Source: Crotophaga sulcirostris
Taxonomy: Eukaryota > Chordata > Aves > Cuculiformes > Crotophagidae
Direction of reading: 5' to 3'
DNA: 64,000 nt
Assembly: GCA_013397455.1 (NCBI GenBank)
Contig: VYZB01000730.1
Coordinates: forward strand, 42,678 to 106,677
This document shows, piece after piece, positions 13,401 to 25,420 of the stretch (position 1 is the first letter of the stretch; each line of letters begins with the position of its first letter). The notes under the pieces are model-generated. The model was not told the DNA's origin. It saw only the letters and a list, made by a program, of their open reading frames with translations, and did no database searches. A program made the translations under genes and the position numbers.

Positions 13401-14161
13401 GTATGTGTGATGTGTGTAGTATGGCTGAGTAGCTGAATAAAGTCATTTGAGGATTTGGGCGTGCATAACAGATTTGAGACAACACTGGCTGGTTCTGAAT
13501 TCTCAACAGGAGATGGGCGTAAGCTGTTGCCTGTTGGGTTTATCCCCATAATAAGAACTCGTTTATCTATAGTTGTTCTGGGCTAGATTATAAACTTGAC
13601 TTTACCCTAGCATCAAGTGACTATTTCCATATCTGATTGCTTGTTAGAAGCTAAATGTGAAATGTGTTTTGACAGACACTCCACAGTGGTCCCCAGGGGC
13701 AGCATCGCTGCAGGTTGCTGGGAGCTTATTCAAGTTTTATTTTTATGATGGAGATGGTCTTAATTCATGCCACATTCAGGGAATGGCTGGAAAAACCTTT
13801 GTTTAGAGTGAGAGCAGAAGCTGAGAGGAACTGGTGAGCGATGATCCTGCAGTTGAATTGCAGCATGGAGAAGCGTGGGTTTCAGTTCTTGAGTTTGCAA
13901 GCAATTTTCTGAGGCAAGACCTTGACCTTAGAACTGCTTGGTGCGTCAGCAGCTTATGTCCAAAAGGACAATAGCGATTTCAGAGGTTTCAAAGCATTTT
14001 AAAGTGTAACTATCATGCTTTTTATTGGACTGGGCAGTGGCATGTCTATAAGCCAAGCTTAAGGTTTTGGAGTAATTTCTATTCAATTTACTTGGCGTGC
14101 TCCCGGCAGCAGCGTTTCTGCCTTATGTGTCTGTGGCAGGACTGTTGAAGTCACAGGTGGC

Positions 14162-14292
14162 TTAGAGGAGATTGGATGAGGCACTTAATGCCATGGTTTA
14201 GATGATGGTTTGGTGTTGGTGTTAGTGTTACAGTTGGGTTATAGGTTGGACTCAATGATCTCAAAGGTCCTTTCCAACCTTGTGATACTGTG
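14162..14292 (+). mobile_element. CR1 3' end, GATACTGT-type tail
   Basis: TTAGAGGAGATTGGATGAGG through GGTCCTTTCCAACCTTGTGA to TACTGTGG. Confidence 0.85.
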
Positions 14293-14499
14293 GCCAGAAG
14301 ACCACTTAGAAGAACCAGGATGCTTGGTTACTCTCTAGTCCTATGGAAACTACAAAGTCAGGAGTCAGTTTTCCTCCCAGCAATGGGACACCACAGCCTG
14401 ACGGTGGGATGCTGCGTAGCCACCTCTTTCAATGGCATCTCCTTCACCAAAAAAACAACCCAAGAAAGCCCTGAAAGTATTGATAACCATCACTGAGCT

Positions 14500-14800
14500 C
14501 GCCCCAAATGAGTGGAAGAGGAGGAGGAGGAGCACACTGCAGCCCCAAAACAGCGCAAACCTGTTGCTTCGCAGCAAGCTGCGGACATTTAAGGACCCAG
14601 TATTACTTAGGATGCTGGCGGAGCACTGGGGGGAGTGGGTTATTGTGCGAGGAACAGATGTGCCGTGCGCTTTTGCCGCGTGCCGGCTCTGTGCCGCTGC
14701 TCCCAGCACCAGGTGCAGCCATTGTTCCGGCTGGTCCCTATTCATCCGCCCTCGGCTGCCGCTCCGCGCCCGCTCCCTCATTGTTTCTCCAGGAAATTAG
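14500..14800. promoter_or_regulatory. CpG-rich repeat-free patch
   Basis: About 17 CpG in 280 bp, including GCCCTCGGCTGCCGCTCCGC, directly after a CR1 end. No splice-consistent coding frame. Possible enhancer or promoter by composition only. Confidence 0.25.
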
Positions 14801-15264
14801 CATTAAAAACCCATCCAAAACCCCCATGTCCCTCAACTGCAGGTGACTGTTATTGGCCCCAGCTGCCACCCTTGTGCTTGATTACTTCCATATGGGGTTG
14901 TGGCGAGAAGTAGGATCCACTTATTGATTTTTTTTTTTAATATATTTTTTCCCCTATTTTTATCCCCTCACCCCACACAGACACTTCAGCACTTGCAGGG
15001 AACAAAACCCTGAAATCTATTAAGCCCCCGCTAGGCTCCAGTTGCCATTGCAACTGGGATGAACACTACAAGCAAAGCTAATTACACCCTCTCTCCCCTT
15101 TCTTCCTTTCTCGGCCCTGGCCCCATAAATGTAAAATAACCCAAGGGCAACTGGTAGTAAATTAAATCTTTGTGGTGTCTTGAGAAGAGGATTTCTGGTT
15201 AGCAGGAAGAAGTCTGCTGGGCTTTAGATGCTTGGTTATGGGGTAGGTTTTTTCACTAGGAAAC

Positions 15265-15458
15265 CATAGAATCGTGGAATGGTTTGGGTTGGAAGGGACC
15301 TTAAAGCACATCCAGTTCCACCCCCTGCCATGGGCAGGGACACCTCCCACTGGATCAGGGGGCTCAAAGCCCCATCCAGCCTGGCCTGGAACACCTCCAG
15401 GGATGGGGCAGCCACCACTGCTCTGGGAAACCTGGGCCAGAGCCTCCCCACCCTCAAA
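15265..15458 (-). mobile_element. CR1 3' fragment, antisense (GGTTTGGGTTGG subfamily)
   Basis: CATAGAATCGTGGAATGG at the low-coordinate end, then CCATGGGCAGGGACACCTCC and the GGATGGGGCAGCCACCACTG block. Confidence 0.87.
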
Positions 15459-15632
15459 AGTGGGAAACTCTGCTCTCTGTGAGGTTACTAGGCACACTTA
15501 TTGACCAGACGTGCAGCTTGCAACCTGTGTGCGGATAGAAAAGGGAAAAATAACTTAACGAGTTCATTGTGGGCGTAGTCAACTACTGAGAGGAGCCAAG
15601 GACACTACATGCCAACACCCGTTACAAGATCT

Positions 15633-16020
15633 GCACTGGTGAGGTCGCACCTCAAATGCTGGGTTGAGTTTTGGGCCCCTAACTACAAGAAGAGCAAAGT
15701 GCTGAAGCGCATTTCACTGTCTACAACTGCCTGAAAGGAGGGTGTAGTGAGGTGGGTGTTGGTCTCTTCTCCCAAGTGACAGGTGAGAGGATGAGAGGAA
15801 ATGGCCTCAAGTTGCACCAGGGCACGTTCAGGTTAGACATCAGGAAAAATTTCTTCACTGAAAGGGTTCTCAGGTGGTGGCAGAGGCTGCCCATGGAAAT
15901 CGTTGAGTCCTCATCCCTGGAGGTGTTTAAAAGACAGGTAGATGAAGTGCTCAGGGATCTGGTATGGTTGGAGCTCGATCTCAAAGGTCTTTTCCAACCA
16001 AGTGATTCTATGATTCTATG
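15633..16020 (+). mobile_element. CR1 LINE fragment with tail ATTCTATGATTCTATG
   Basis: Starts in the ORF2 C-terminal coding part (CTGGTGAGGTCGCACCTC, TTTTGGGCCCCTAACTACAA). It has a small internal deletion and continues to two full ATTCTATG octamers. Confidence 0.88.
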
Positions 16021-17033
16021 AACTTCTAGGAACAATGGGATTGGGGTTGTTTCCTGGTACAATTCTTCCACAGGACAGCAGCTTGCATGAAACGCCAGAT
16101 CCCTGGAACATGTTCTGAGTTTCCTACTGACAGAGTCACACGGGGCAGCTCGGGTTTGCCTCAAGGCAAGTTCTGCTCTAGTCAGTAACAGCAGAGCCAG
16201 GGAAGCACCTCTTGCTGCCCTACCTAGGGCTGGAAAGTGAACCTGTTCCTGTGGAGGCACAGAGCATCTCCAGTGAGGAGTACCAGTGGGCCGCGTCCCA
16301 TGAGGAAGGGACCAACCCACGCAGCTCTGACCTCCTTTGTCCCAGGCAGGAATGGAAGACGGTAGTAGCTTATCTGTGGTGGAGGCATCAGACATAGCTT
16401 TCCTCTGTGCTTTTGTCTGAACAGCTTGAGTGACAAAGCCCTGGCCAAGGCTGGAGGCCGGTCAGTTGAAGTATACACCTCTATGGAGAAACGTTAGGTT
16501 TACCTTATGACACACTGACCTCCCAAAAGGAGTTTGGTTACGCTGCAGCATTGCAGATGACAATGTTTGTGCTGGTGGCTCCTCACAGAGCAGCTTGCTG
16601 GGCAATAGTGGTCCTCAAAGTACCGCAGCGGAAGCTGTGCTGCTGCCTGTGCCTGAGCAGGCTGCTTGAAGGTGAAAGCCCATCAAGGCCCCGTAAGCCT
16701 CAGCCATTATGGCTTGTGAGGCAATTTCATAGACAAACAGTAGGGGTGGTGTCTTTGCATTCTTGGTGGTGCCTCAGCAGCCACTTCCATGGGATGTGTC
16801 TTGATCCCCTCGGGATGCGCACTGGGCAGGTTGTGCTAAGAACCCTGCAGGGCATTCCAGTGTGACAGTGGTGCCACGGCCTCCTGTTGAGGTGCAGATA
16901 TGCAAACCTGTGACCCTCACTGTGCTCCTCTCTGCACAGCAAAATGTGGAGAATATGTTCAAAATGGGGAATGACTTTTTATTCAGATAATGCAGCTCCT
17001 TTGGGCAGTGTCCCTCTTGCCAGTCTGGCAGTA

Positions 17034-17430
17034 GATCATAGAATCACAGAATCACTAAGGTTCGAAAAGACCTCCAAGCTCATCCAGTCCAACCATCAGC
17101 CCAACCCCACCGTGCCTGCTAAAACCTGTCCTCAAGTGCCACGGCCACATGATTTTTGAACCCCTCCAGGGATGGAGACTCCGCTCTGGGCAGCCTCTGC
17201 CAGTGCTTCATCACTCTTTTGGTAAAGAAATATTTCCTACTACCCCATCTAAACCTCCCCCGGCACAACTTGAGGCCATTTTCTCTCATCCCATCCCTTG
17301 TCACTTGGGAGAAGAACCCAGCACCTCACCACAACCTCCTTTCCAGGAGCTGCAGAGAGCCATGAGATCTCCCCTCAGCCTCCTCTTCTCCAGACTAAAC
17401 AGCTTCAGGTTCTTCAGCTGCTCCTTGTAG
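17034..17430 (-). mobile_element. CR1 LINE fragment, antisense
   Basis: ATCATAGAATCACAGAATCA tail, then AAGACCTCCAAGCTCATCC and CCACCGTGCCTGCTAAAAC; extends to the CTGCTCCTTGTAGG block. Same subfamily as 40771 and 46706. Confidence 0.87.
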
Positions 17431-17624
17431 GTTCAAAATGAAAATTCTGAATGATATATGAGAAGATGGGTTTAGCTGAAGTATTTGTGTTTTGGTTTTT
17501 TTTTACTGCATGTACCTCCTTCCTGATGCAGATCTGACCTGGCTTGGCTGCCTGGCATAGAGCACCCATGTCTTCCTGGGAAGCAGACATGTAGGTAGTG
17601 CACATCTGGTAGAGGACTTATTTT

Positions 17625-17697
17625 AAAACAAACAAACAAACAAAAAAAGAAAACAAACAAAAAAAGAAAACCAAAAAGAAAGAAAACCAAAAAAACC
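17625..17697. repeat. A-rich simple repeat (CAAA)n / (AAAG)n
   Basis: AACAAACAAACAAAC passes into AAAAAAAGAAAAC-type units. Together with the oppositely composed T-rich read on the other strand this is low-complexity DNA. Confidence 0.85.
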
Positions 17698-20600
17698 CAG
17701 CCCCATAGAGGTGCTGGGTGGTGTGGGGAGAGGCACCAGCTAATTCAGGTCAGAGGGGTGGGAGAAGCTGGCACGGGAACCTGTGAGAGTATCTTGAGTG
17801 ATTCTCCTCATACTTGTTTTAAACCCTTCAAAGTCAAATCTCAAACTTCAGGGGTTTCTTCTCCCTAATTAAATTAACAGGCCATATGGTGTTTACTGTG
17901 AGCGCCTGCAATATGGAAGGCGCTACCTCCTGGATCACTTTCTTTTTTTCCAAAGAAGCTGCTTTACCTGATGTCGCTGCGCTGAAATGTTCTTTTCAGC
18001 AGCGGGCATGAGGGACTATTTCAGCCACCTCACTGCTGGTGGTGGCACCTTCTGATCCTGGGGACGAGCTGTGTCTGCCTCTACAGCCTCCTTTGTCTTC
18101 TCCTGGCTTTAGTGAGGTGGTTTTCCTGCTTAGTGGGAGCCTGTTCAGGTCAGGGGCTTTTCGTATGCAGGTAACGATTCTTGTTCTTGGGACTGAGTAG
18201 CACAGAAACCAGCTCAGGGTGGTGAGGGTTTTGGGGAGGTTATTTTTAACAACTGTGGGGTTTTTTTTGTTGAGGGTAACGTTTCCATCTCAGAAACATG
18301 TGAAACTGAAAGTTTTGTGGAGTTTTGTTCGTTATTAATTGCCTGTTTAAAAAAACAACAAAAAAAAGGTGTGTGTGCTGCTTTTATCTTTACGTGAAAT
18401 CTGGAGGAGGAAATGAAGACTTTGAGGAAGAAAACATTGGGTTATTATCAACCCCTTGCATTTAGGTGAACAGGAAAGGAGGGTAAGAATCTCTAAACTT
18501 GTAGGGAAAATAAAGGAATAAAAGCTCTCGGATTTTGCTGTCTGTTTTCAGCTGCTCTAACTCATTTAGTAGGGTTGTTGGTTGACAGAATTTCTGTGTG
18601 TAACTGGACTTGGCCATGAACTCGTCTGGCCACTCTTTAGTAGAGTACGTTAACTTTTCTCTTCCTTTTTCTGTAGGAGCTTGGTGTTAAAATGAGAGCT
18701 GGATGACCCTCTATCTTCAGCCAGGCTCAGCTTCTTCTGGGCTATTTGAGCTCCAGGAACAGAGCCATTTGTGTCCGCTCAAAACACCCTGCCACATTAG
18801 CATATTCTCTGTAACGTATGCTCCAAGGGTGTTTCTTTGCAGAGAAGCCTTCTCTAAAGATAGCATCGTGAAGTTCTGTGTTGTCAACCAGGGACACTTG
18901 ATCTAAAAAACAACATTTGATACACAGACAAGGTTTGCAAGTGCCATCTGGATTCTGGGAGATGAGCTAGGTTGTCTCTGTGTGTGAGTGCATACACTCA
19001 CCGAGGAGAGAAAAAAAAAAAAAAAGGACGTGCAGGCAGATTAATTCTTCAGGATCACCTGAGCAGGACTGTTCCATCCACACAAATACCCTTGGTGACA
19101 CTGGATACCAGTGTAATCCCACACCACAGGGCAGCATCCGTTGGGGCACCTACTTAGGGTGCTGGGGATAATTCTGTAGTTTAGTGGTTCGCTTGTTGAA
19201 ACCCAGGTGGGATCGACTTAAATTCTCTGAGGCCAGTAATATTTTAATCCGCTCTGAAGCACACAACAAGGCAGAACCTGAAATTGAATCAAGGTCCTGC
19301 GAAAATGGGTGTATTTTTAGGAAGGTGGGGATGCAGGGTAGGCAGATGTCTTTGTGTGTCTTGAGTTCTGCATGGTGGAGGGACTGTTCTCAAAACCACA
19401 CCGGCACTAAGCAGAAACATGGGGAACGTGGACATCTAACATAGCCTTAGGGCAAACTGCCCACTCCTTCCCAGGGACGTGTATGTTGTAAAATATATTT
19501 TACTTCAGGGCCTATTTCTTGACTTTCCTAGTTATCTTCTCATATGCAAATCTAATTTGCCTAATGGGCTGGTGAGTGTAATTGAAAGACAGCCTGCACT
19601 TACATGATAGTGGAGTCTCACCTGTGCCCAGGCACAGATGGGTCTCTGCTTGACTGCAGCATCATTAGAGGAAATTTATAGGCACTGTGTCCCAGCTTTG
19701 CTGTGTCCAGGGCAGGAAAATAGCATTTTAAAACAAACTTGGGGTTATGATGGGGTTTTGTTTGTTTGTGTGGTAGACTCTCTGTTTCCTGGTCTTGCAG
19801 TTTTGGTGGTTATGCTTGTTGGTTAACGTAGTCTTTGTCATTTGCCTCGGGCTCCAGCTGATGGTGAGCAGGCTAATGCAGGTTACTGGTGACCAGTTTA
19901 GGACAACCCTGAGAAGGATGCATTTGAAAGTCTTTTCTGTGCTGTGTTATGGCATGGTGCTTTGAAAGCAAGTGCGTCAGCAGCTGAGCCGACACCTTCG
20001 CTTTGTGGTCCCTGTGCATCACTGAATCTCCAGAGGTTTTCCATGGAAAATCTCCACCTCTGTTGCCTGTGAGAGAGAGGAAGGAGGCACAGCAGTTCCC
20101 TTAAGAGACCAAGAAGTGAGTTTTAATGGCTCTCCTGTCTATCCCGTCTCTCCGTGCCTGGGCTCTGTAGGAGAGACTGGCTTGTGGTGCTCCAGCACTG
20201 CACCAGTGGCCCTGCTTCTGAAGGTGTGTAGGTGCCCATCTACATCATCAAGCTCCTAAACACCTCTAAAACCCATCCCTAAGTGCATTGTTCCTGTGCT
20301 TCCAGCTTTCTACATGCTGCTCAGGTTTGGGGAGAAGAGGAAGAGTCATTTGTGTAGTGATATGAGGAGTGTTTTTAAGAGGCAGAATTGTCATCTTGGC
20401 AGGACTCCTGCGTGTGCCATCGATTGGGAGTGGATATTGGCTGGGCAGCAGTTAATGTACTTAGCGCCCAAGTGGATGAGGCTCTAAAGAAGAGCCAGTG
20501 TGAGTTATGGCACGATTAGTGAATCTTGACTACTTCGGGTGCAGCAATGGGATAGCAGGATGGGGTTAGTGCATGCAACACTGCTGGCATCGGTGCAAGG

Positions 20601-20994
20601 GCTGCAGTAGAGAAGCCACAGCAGGCTGTGGGATGAGGAACACTTGTGGTCCTCCATTCAGACTTTGGCACTTGCAGAGTGATGTAAATAACAAAGATGG
20701 AAAATGCTTCCCAAGTTTCTCCTTCTTTTCTTGGACATCTTGCTCCAACCAAGTTCTGCTTACAGCTTGGAGCAACTTCAGCCCTGGAGCTGGCTGGTGG
20801 TGGCTGAGCTCTTGCTCTTCAGCCTCTATCCAGAGAAGGGAAACTCTGTTGGACTCTGCTTTGTATTTGGAAAAGAGAGCAAATGATGTGACTTTGGGAA
20901 CACAAGGGGCATTGTTTTACCATGTCCTTCCTCAGTTGCCTCATTTTGGGTTTGTGGTAGAGCTGACTGAGCTTCTGGACTGCTTCCTTCTCTG
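17698..20994. other. Unique non-coding sequence
   Basis: No exon or CR1 recognised. Simple A runs occur at about 18348-18367 and 19010-19025. No splice-consistent reading frame shows a known protein. Confidence 0.55.
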
Positions 20995-20999
20995 GGTGG

Positions 21000-21821
21000 T
21001 GTCACGATCCACTCGGTGGACTCATGATGGTTCGTTTACCGTGACCTTGAAGCGCAAAAATCAAGCTGTGACCCAACGCCCAGGGGTTGTAGTTCAATCA
21101 GAGTGCAACTTTATTGCTTTGCCCGTAAAGCGGCACGCGACAGACAGAGTGATGAAAAGGGAAAGAAAAGGTAAAGCAAAAGGGAGGATAAGAGGATAAT
21201 AGCTACCACCATGGGTCCAAAGGCATCCCCTACGGTCCCAGGTCCAGACAGTGTCTTGCCAGTCCTCGTCGTGAGTTCTTTTGGTGGGGAGATCTCGATG
21301 AAGCTCGGTTAGGAACCATCTTTTATGCTAAGCCACACACCTCGCATGTCCTCTCCCCCAGTGACTGAAGCCAATCTCTACCTTCCTTTCGCAATCATTA
21401 CTTAACTTCTGCACATGTTCCTCTTCGTTTGCCTCGTAGGCAGGAAGGCCTTATCTTGGTTGTTCAATCCAGTCCTGCGTGTCAGAGAACAGAACATTCC
21501 CCATACCACGCAGTCCTTCGGACCGACTCTTACAGCCCCAAAGGTGGGGGGGGGATGGGGCAAGTTTGCTGATGCAACCTTATCTCAGTTGTTCAGTCCA
21601 GTCCTGGATATGAGAGAGCAGGACATTCCCCATACCACGCAGTTCTTCCTCTCAGGACGTTTACTTTTTGTTACCTCTTCAAGGTGCTGGGTACTGGAGA
21701 ACAGCGCAGCGTTCCCCATACGACGCAGTTCTGTCTCTCAGGGCTTTTGCTTCTTGGTATCTCTCCAAGAACCCTGATGGCAATGTTGAGACAAATACTA
21801 TTCTTCGGGCCAACTCTTACA
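21000..21821 (-). mobile_element. Solo LTR of an endogenous retrovirus
   Basis: An 822-bp element beginning TGTCACGATCC and ending CTCTTACA on the + strand (TG...CA). It is flanked by a perfect 5-bp direct repeat GGTGG at 20995-20999 and 21822-21826. Orientation is - : on that strand there is a TATA-like CATAAAAGA (around 21318-21327), then AATAAA (21110-21115), then a U5 running to the end, which gives a clear U3-R-U5 order. No internal gag/pol/env sequence adjoins it, so it is a solo LTR left by recombination. A 5-bp duplication suits class I or class III (ERVL-like) elements better than alpharetroviruses or ERVK, which make 6 bp; the class is not settled. Confidence 0.85.
21449..21740. repeat. 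Direct repeats within the LTR U3 region
   Basis: The motif beginning CATTCCCCATACCACGCAG occurs near 21495 and 21624, with a slightly diverged copy near 21710. The first two copies lie in units starting CCTTATCT at 21449 and 21578 (129-bp period); the third is 86 bp further on. An internal copy of the LTR edge (GACCGACTCTTACA at 21521-21534) resembles the true end (GGCCAACTCTTACA at 21808-21821). Confidence 0.75.
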
Positions 21822-21900
21822 GGTGGTCAGGACTTGTACCTGTTCTGTGCTTAACAAAGAGTTTGGGTTTTTCCTCGTTTAATTTAGACTTTTGGTAGAA

Positions 21901-21969
21901 GTGTTGGATTATAGGTTGGACTCGATTATCTCAGAAGTCCTTTCCAACCTTGTAATACTGTGATACTGT
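21901..21969 (+). mobile_element. CR1 3' end, very short, GATACTGT-type tail
   Basis: Only the last ~70 bp: TATAGGTTGGACTCGATTAT to ATACTGTGATACTGT. It sits 80 bp past the solo LTR. Confidence 0.8.
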
Positions 21970-22720
21970 TGGGTGTCCTTGGTGTTCTTTGTGCCTCTCA
22001 GTGGTCTAATTGATTGTTAATGGATTAAATGTCATACTCTGCCGTGAGATCTCACTTCTTTACTTCTTTAAGAAATGGCCTTGCTTTTTTTTAAGTGGCA
22101 TTTTTTACCAGTTCTTGGTAATAATGCTTGGTCTTCTGGTGCTAGTACTTTGGGTACTCAGTTCCTGTATTACTCAGTCTGAGCATCTTCTGCTCACTGG
22201 ATGTCTTAATCCCCCACGTGCTCAGTGATGTTCATGATGCTGTAAGGAATCCTAATTAGCTCAATAGTGGATATTTTTTTGAGGTCAGTAGCGGTTTTTT
22301 AGGTTGATTTATAGTGGTGGGAACCAGATCATCAAGCAGCAGGGCTTGGGAGATGAAGGGCTGGGAGAGGACTGTATTCTTAACCGTGACTTAAACCTTC
22401 TCCTGTGTGTCTTTAGTACCCAAGTTTAAAGTTCTTGAATCTTCAACTACTGGATGATTTTAAGGGGAATTTGCGATGGTTTTGAGTCCATTCTCTTATT
22501 TTAAATGAGTATTTCCTTCTTTAGTGGTTTTCAAGCTGTTGCCTTTTTACTTTGCACTGTACAAGCTTCTGTGGTTCTCTGGGATGGCTGTGTCTGTACT
22601 CACCTCTTTGGTCAGGCTGAGTAGTGCAGCACTGAGAACTTGTCCAAGTCAAGGACCATACCTGTGTTTGATGTACCCAGCAAGACAGGATGACTGGGAA
22701 GGTGCAATAAAATCTCAGGG

Positions 22721-22815
22721 ATCATAGAGTCATAGAATCACCCAAGTTGGAAGGGACCCAAAAGTATCATCAAGTCCAACTCCTATCCCTGCATAGGACA
22801 TTCCAACATTCACAG
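22721..22815 (-). mobile_element. CR1 3' end, antisense (AAGTATCATCAAGTCC subfamily)
   Basis: ATCATAGAGTCATAGAATCA, then GTTGGAAGGGACCC and CAACTCCTATCCCTGCATAG. Same subfamily as 44217 and 59963. Confidence 0.82.
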
Positions 22816-23480
22816 ATAAAAAGAAAAGATTATCTGGACAAGGGCTGTCTCTCCCAAAGGAGGCTTGAGTTTTCCTCTTGCTGCTGTGTTTGAAGCATTT
22901 CTGGGTTCTCTGATGACACAAAACTTCATAGACCTTCCTGCCAGCAGCTTTCTTGCAGCCCAGGCCATGCCATTGCTCATCACGTGTGGATGCTGTTCCC
23001 GCTGTCCCACACAGTGCTGCTGGGGCTGCTTGGGCAGCAGAACCCACGGTGGTGCTGTCCACTGTGGGAGCTACTCAGAGGGTTTCTTGGTGTCCCTCCT
23101 GATTCAAGTGGGCTCCAAAGAGCAGCAGAAAACCTGCAGTTTTGATCCCCAAAGCTTCCTGGTTATGAAGTTCCCCTGTGACACGCTGGAGAGAAGATGG
23201 GTGTTGGACTGATTTACTGGAGACCAATTGGTCCAAAAGATCCTCTTAATCTTTGTGAGCTTCTATCCAAACCAAAGGACGTGTATGCATCCCAGTAGGA
23301 ACTGGTGCTGTGTGTGACCACACTGATTCCCAGCAGCTGACAGGGAGCAGAGGCACAGGAGTGGGCAGAACTGGAAGCTCCAGGAGCTGTGGTGTAGGGA
23401 TCTGAGCTCTGTGGCACAAGGCTTCACACCATCACTTAGCTGCTTGGAGGTAGGGGTTAAAAATGCACCAGCAGATGTGA

Positions 23481-23700
23481 TGCTTTCCTCGAAGGAAACC
23501 TTTCCTCATGCAAGGGACTGTCAAACACTGGAACCAGCTGCCAAGAGCAGTGGTGGAGTCGCTGTCCCTGGAGATGCTTTAAAGCCGTGTGGATGTGGCA
23601 TCTAGGGACACGGTTTAAAGGTGGAGTTGACAGTGTGAAGTTAAGGGTTCAACTGAATGATCTTAAAGGTCTTTTCCAATCAAAAAGATTCTGTGATTCT
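23481..23700 (+). mobile_element. CR1 3' fragment, diverged
   Basis: ACACTGGAACCAGCTGCCAA, TCCCTGGAGATGCTTTAAA and an ending GATTCTGTGATTCT. Several small deletions. Confidence 0.75.
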
Positions 23701-23969
23701 AAATTATTGCTCCCAATCAGGCAAGGATTCATCCTGCAGGGAGCAGAGAGGGGCCACTGCTGGGAAGCCTTTAAGCCAAGGGACTCGCTGCACTGACCCA
23801 GAAACAGTGTCTTGGTCAACATCTGCTAAATTTCTTACAAAATTGGCTAGAAAATGCTCTTCCACAACTTCATTTTTCCTACTGAAACTTAAGAGCTGGG
23901 ATATAAGACATCAGGTGGGGAAAAGGAAAGGTTGCTAGCCTGGTATCTCAGAATTTGAGAAAGTTTGAG

Positions 23970-24424
23970 AAAGATGTCAAGACACTGGAGTATGTCCAGA
24001 GGAGAGCAACCAAAATGGTGAAGGGTTTGGAGCACAAGCCCTGTAAGGAGCGACTGAGGGAGCTGGGGCTGTTTAGCCTGGAGAAGAGGAGGCTCAAGGG
24101 AGACCTTATTGCTCTCTACAACTACCTAAAAGGAGGTTGTAGTCAGGCAGGGATTTGTCTCTTCCCTAAGATGACCAGTGACAGAACTAGAGGACATGGA
24201 CTCAAGCTTGGTCAGGGAAAGTTTAGGCTTGATATTAGGAAAAAGTTCTTCCCTGAAAGGATGATTGGCCATGGTAATGCGCCAAGCCTGGAGGTGTTTA
24301 AGAGGAGATTGGCTGAGGCACTCAGTGCCATGGTTTAGATGATGGGTTGGTGTTAGTGTTGGGTTCTAGGTTGGACTCGATGATCTCAGAGGTCCTTTCC
24401 AACCTTGTGATACTGTGATACTGT
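23970..24424 (+). mobile_element. CR1 LINE fragment with ORF2 remnant, GATACTGT-type tail
   Basis: The first ~370 bp stay open and encode the ORF2 C-terminus ([18 protein letters not shown] block: [20 protein letters not shown]). The 3' end is GTGATACTGTGATACTGTAA. It forms a near-perfect inverted repeat with the copy at 24932-25034. Confidence 0.9.
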
Positions 24425-24931
24425 AATAGACCATTGCTTCTTTATTCCTAGCTTCCAGGAATGAACCAGACCCGCAGAATGGAAGCTGCAGGACCCAGCA
24501 AAAATCCCCTGGGAATGGGCTTGGGTGGGAGATATGGTTCCCCTGGGGGAACCATGGCAAAGCCGGACTCTCAGCGCTCACCAGAGCTTCTTGCAACAGC
24601 CTGGCAGGGAGAACGGGGCTGCGGTGCCCATGAGCGCTGCTGCAGCCTCGTAGCTCTGGCCTTACTGTGCAGCACTGGTGGCTCTGGTGCTGAAAAACTA
24701 CAGCATTGCTGCTGCCAAAGTGCTTTTTGCACTGTTTTGTTAAAAGAGTAAAGTAGGGTAGGCGAGGAGGCACGGGGTCCCAGGGTTTTAAATGGAGTTT
24801 GAGCAGTAGTAATTGAATTTTTGTGGCTTAAATCTCTTCTGTTGAGGTCTAAGTGGATTTTAAGCAGCGAGTGCTGCCGATGTTGTGTTTGCTTGGACAC
24901 TTCGAGTTGCAGCATCTATGCAAGAGGCTCT

Positions 24932-25034
24932 TGTATCTCAGTATCACAAGGTTGGAAAGGACCTTTGAGATCATCGAGTCCAACCTATAACCCAACACTA
25001 ACACCAACCCGTCATCTAAACCATGGCACTGAGC
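24932..25034 (-). mobile_element. CR1 3' end, antisense, GATACTGT-type tail
   Basis: TATCTCAGTATCACAAGGTT through CCATGGCACTGAG, 103 bp. Confidence 0.85.
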
Positions 25035-25259
25035 TGCATAGCAACCGAACCCATCCATGAATGCTTCCCTTGGGTGAGTCAACCCTGTAGCCTCCCCAAG
25101 GCTCCTGCAAAACCATAAGTGTGACTGAAGCAGCCCAGTGAGGGCTGGAAGGGTGATGGCCCCACGTTGCCTTCTCCATGGGGGAGCTGTGACAGTGGCC
25201 TGGGCTCCCCTAGCTGAGGCAGGGTCATTCCTTGGAGTCTGCTCCAGCATCTCCACTGC

Positions 25260-25420
25260 TCCCAAGCCCTTTAAATCAGTGGATTCATTGTCTATTGACC
25301 CTTATTAGCTGTGGAGGGCCCCTCAGAGCGAATTAGTAATAAGAGGAAGCCAATTAAATATTGCTCCCTGGGCTCCACCAGCACTTTTCTGATACTGCTG
25401 GGTTGGAGAGGATGGTAACA
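25260..25420. promoter_or_regulatory. AT-rich block with clustered homeodomain-type words
   Basis: TTATTAGC, GAATTAGTAATAAG and CCAATTAAATATT fall within 100 bp of repeat-free DNA. This looks like a conserved non-coding element, but I cannot measure conservation. Confidence 0.2.

Larger units (their letters stand above)
7106..14161. other. Seven-kilobase stretch without a recognisable interspersed repeat
   Basis: Apart from the two CpG-dense patches listed separately and short poly-T runs near 8372-8389 and 8691-8705, I see no gene and no CR1 here. It is the longest CR1-free stretch in the window outside the CBFA2T2 3' end. Confidence 0.55.

Noticed and set aside
14508..14530. A start resembling histone H4 (MSGRGGGG)
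   Set aside because: The resemblance stops after eight residues; the GAGGAGG repeat explains it.
19170..19240. A tRNA-like string (GTAGTTTAGTGGTTCGC)
   Set aside because: It resembles the 5' part of a tRNA with an A-box, but I could not find a B-box or a cloverleaf at the right spacing.
20573..21199. A 208-residue open frame on the + strand
   Set aside because: It runs from unique DNA into the solo LTR against the LTR's orientation, with no recognisable domain.
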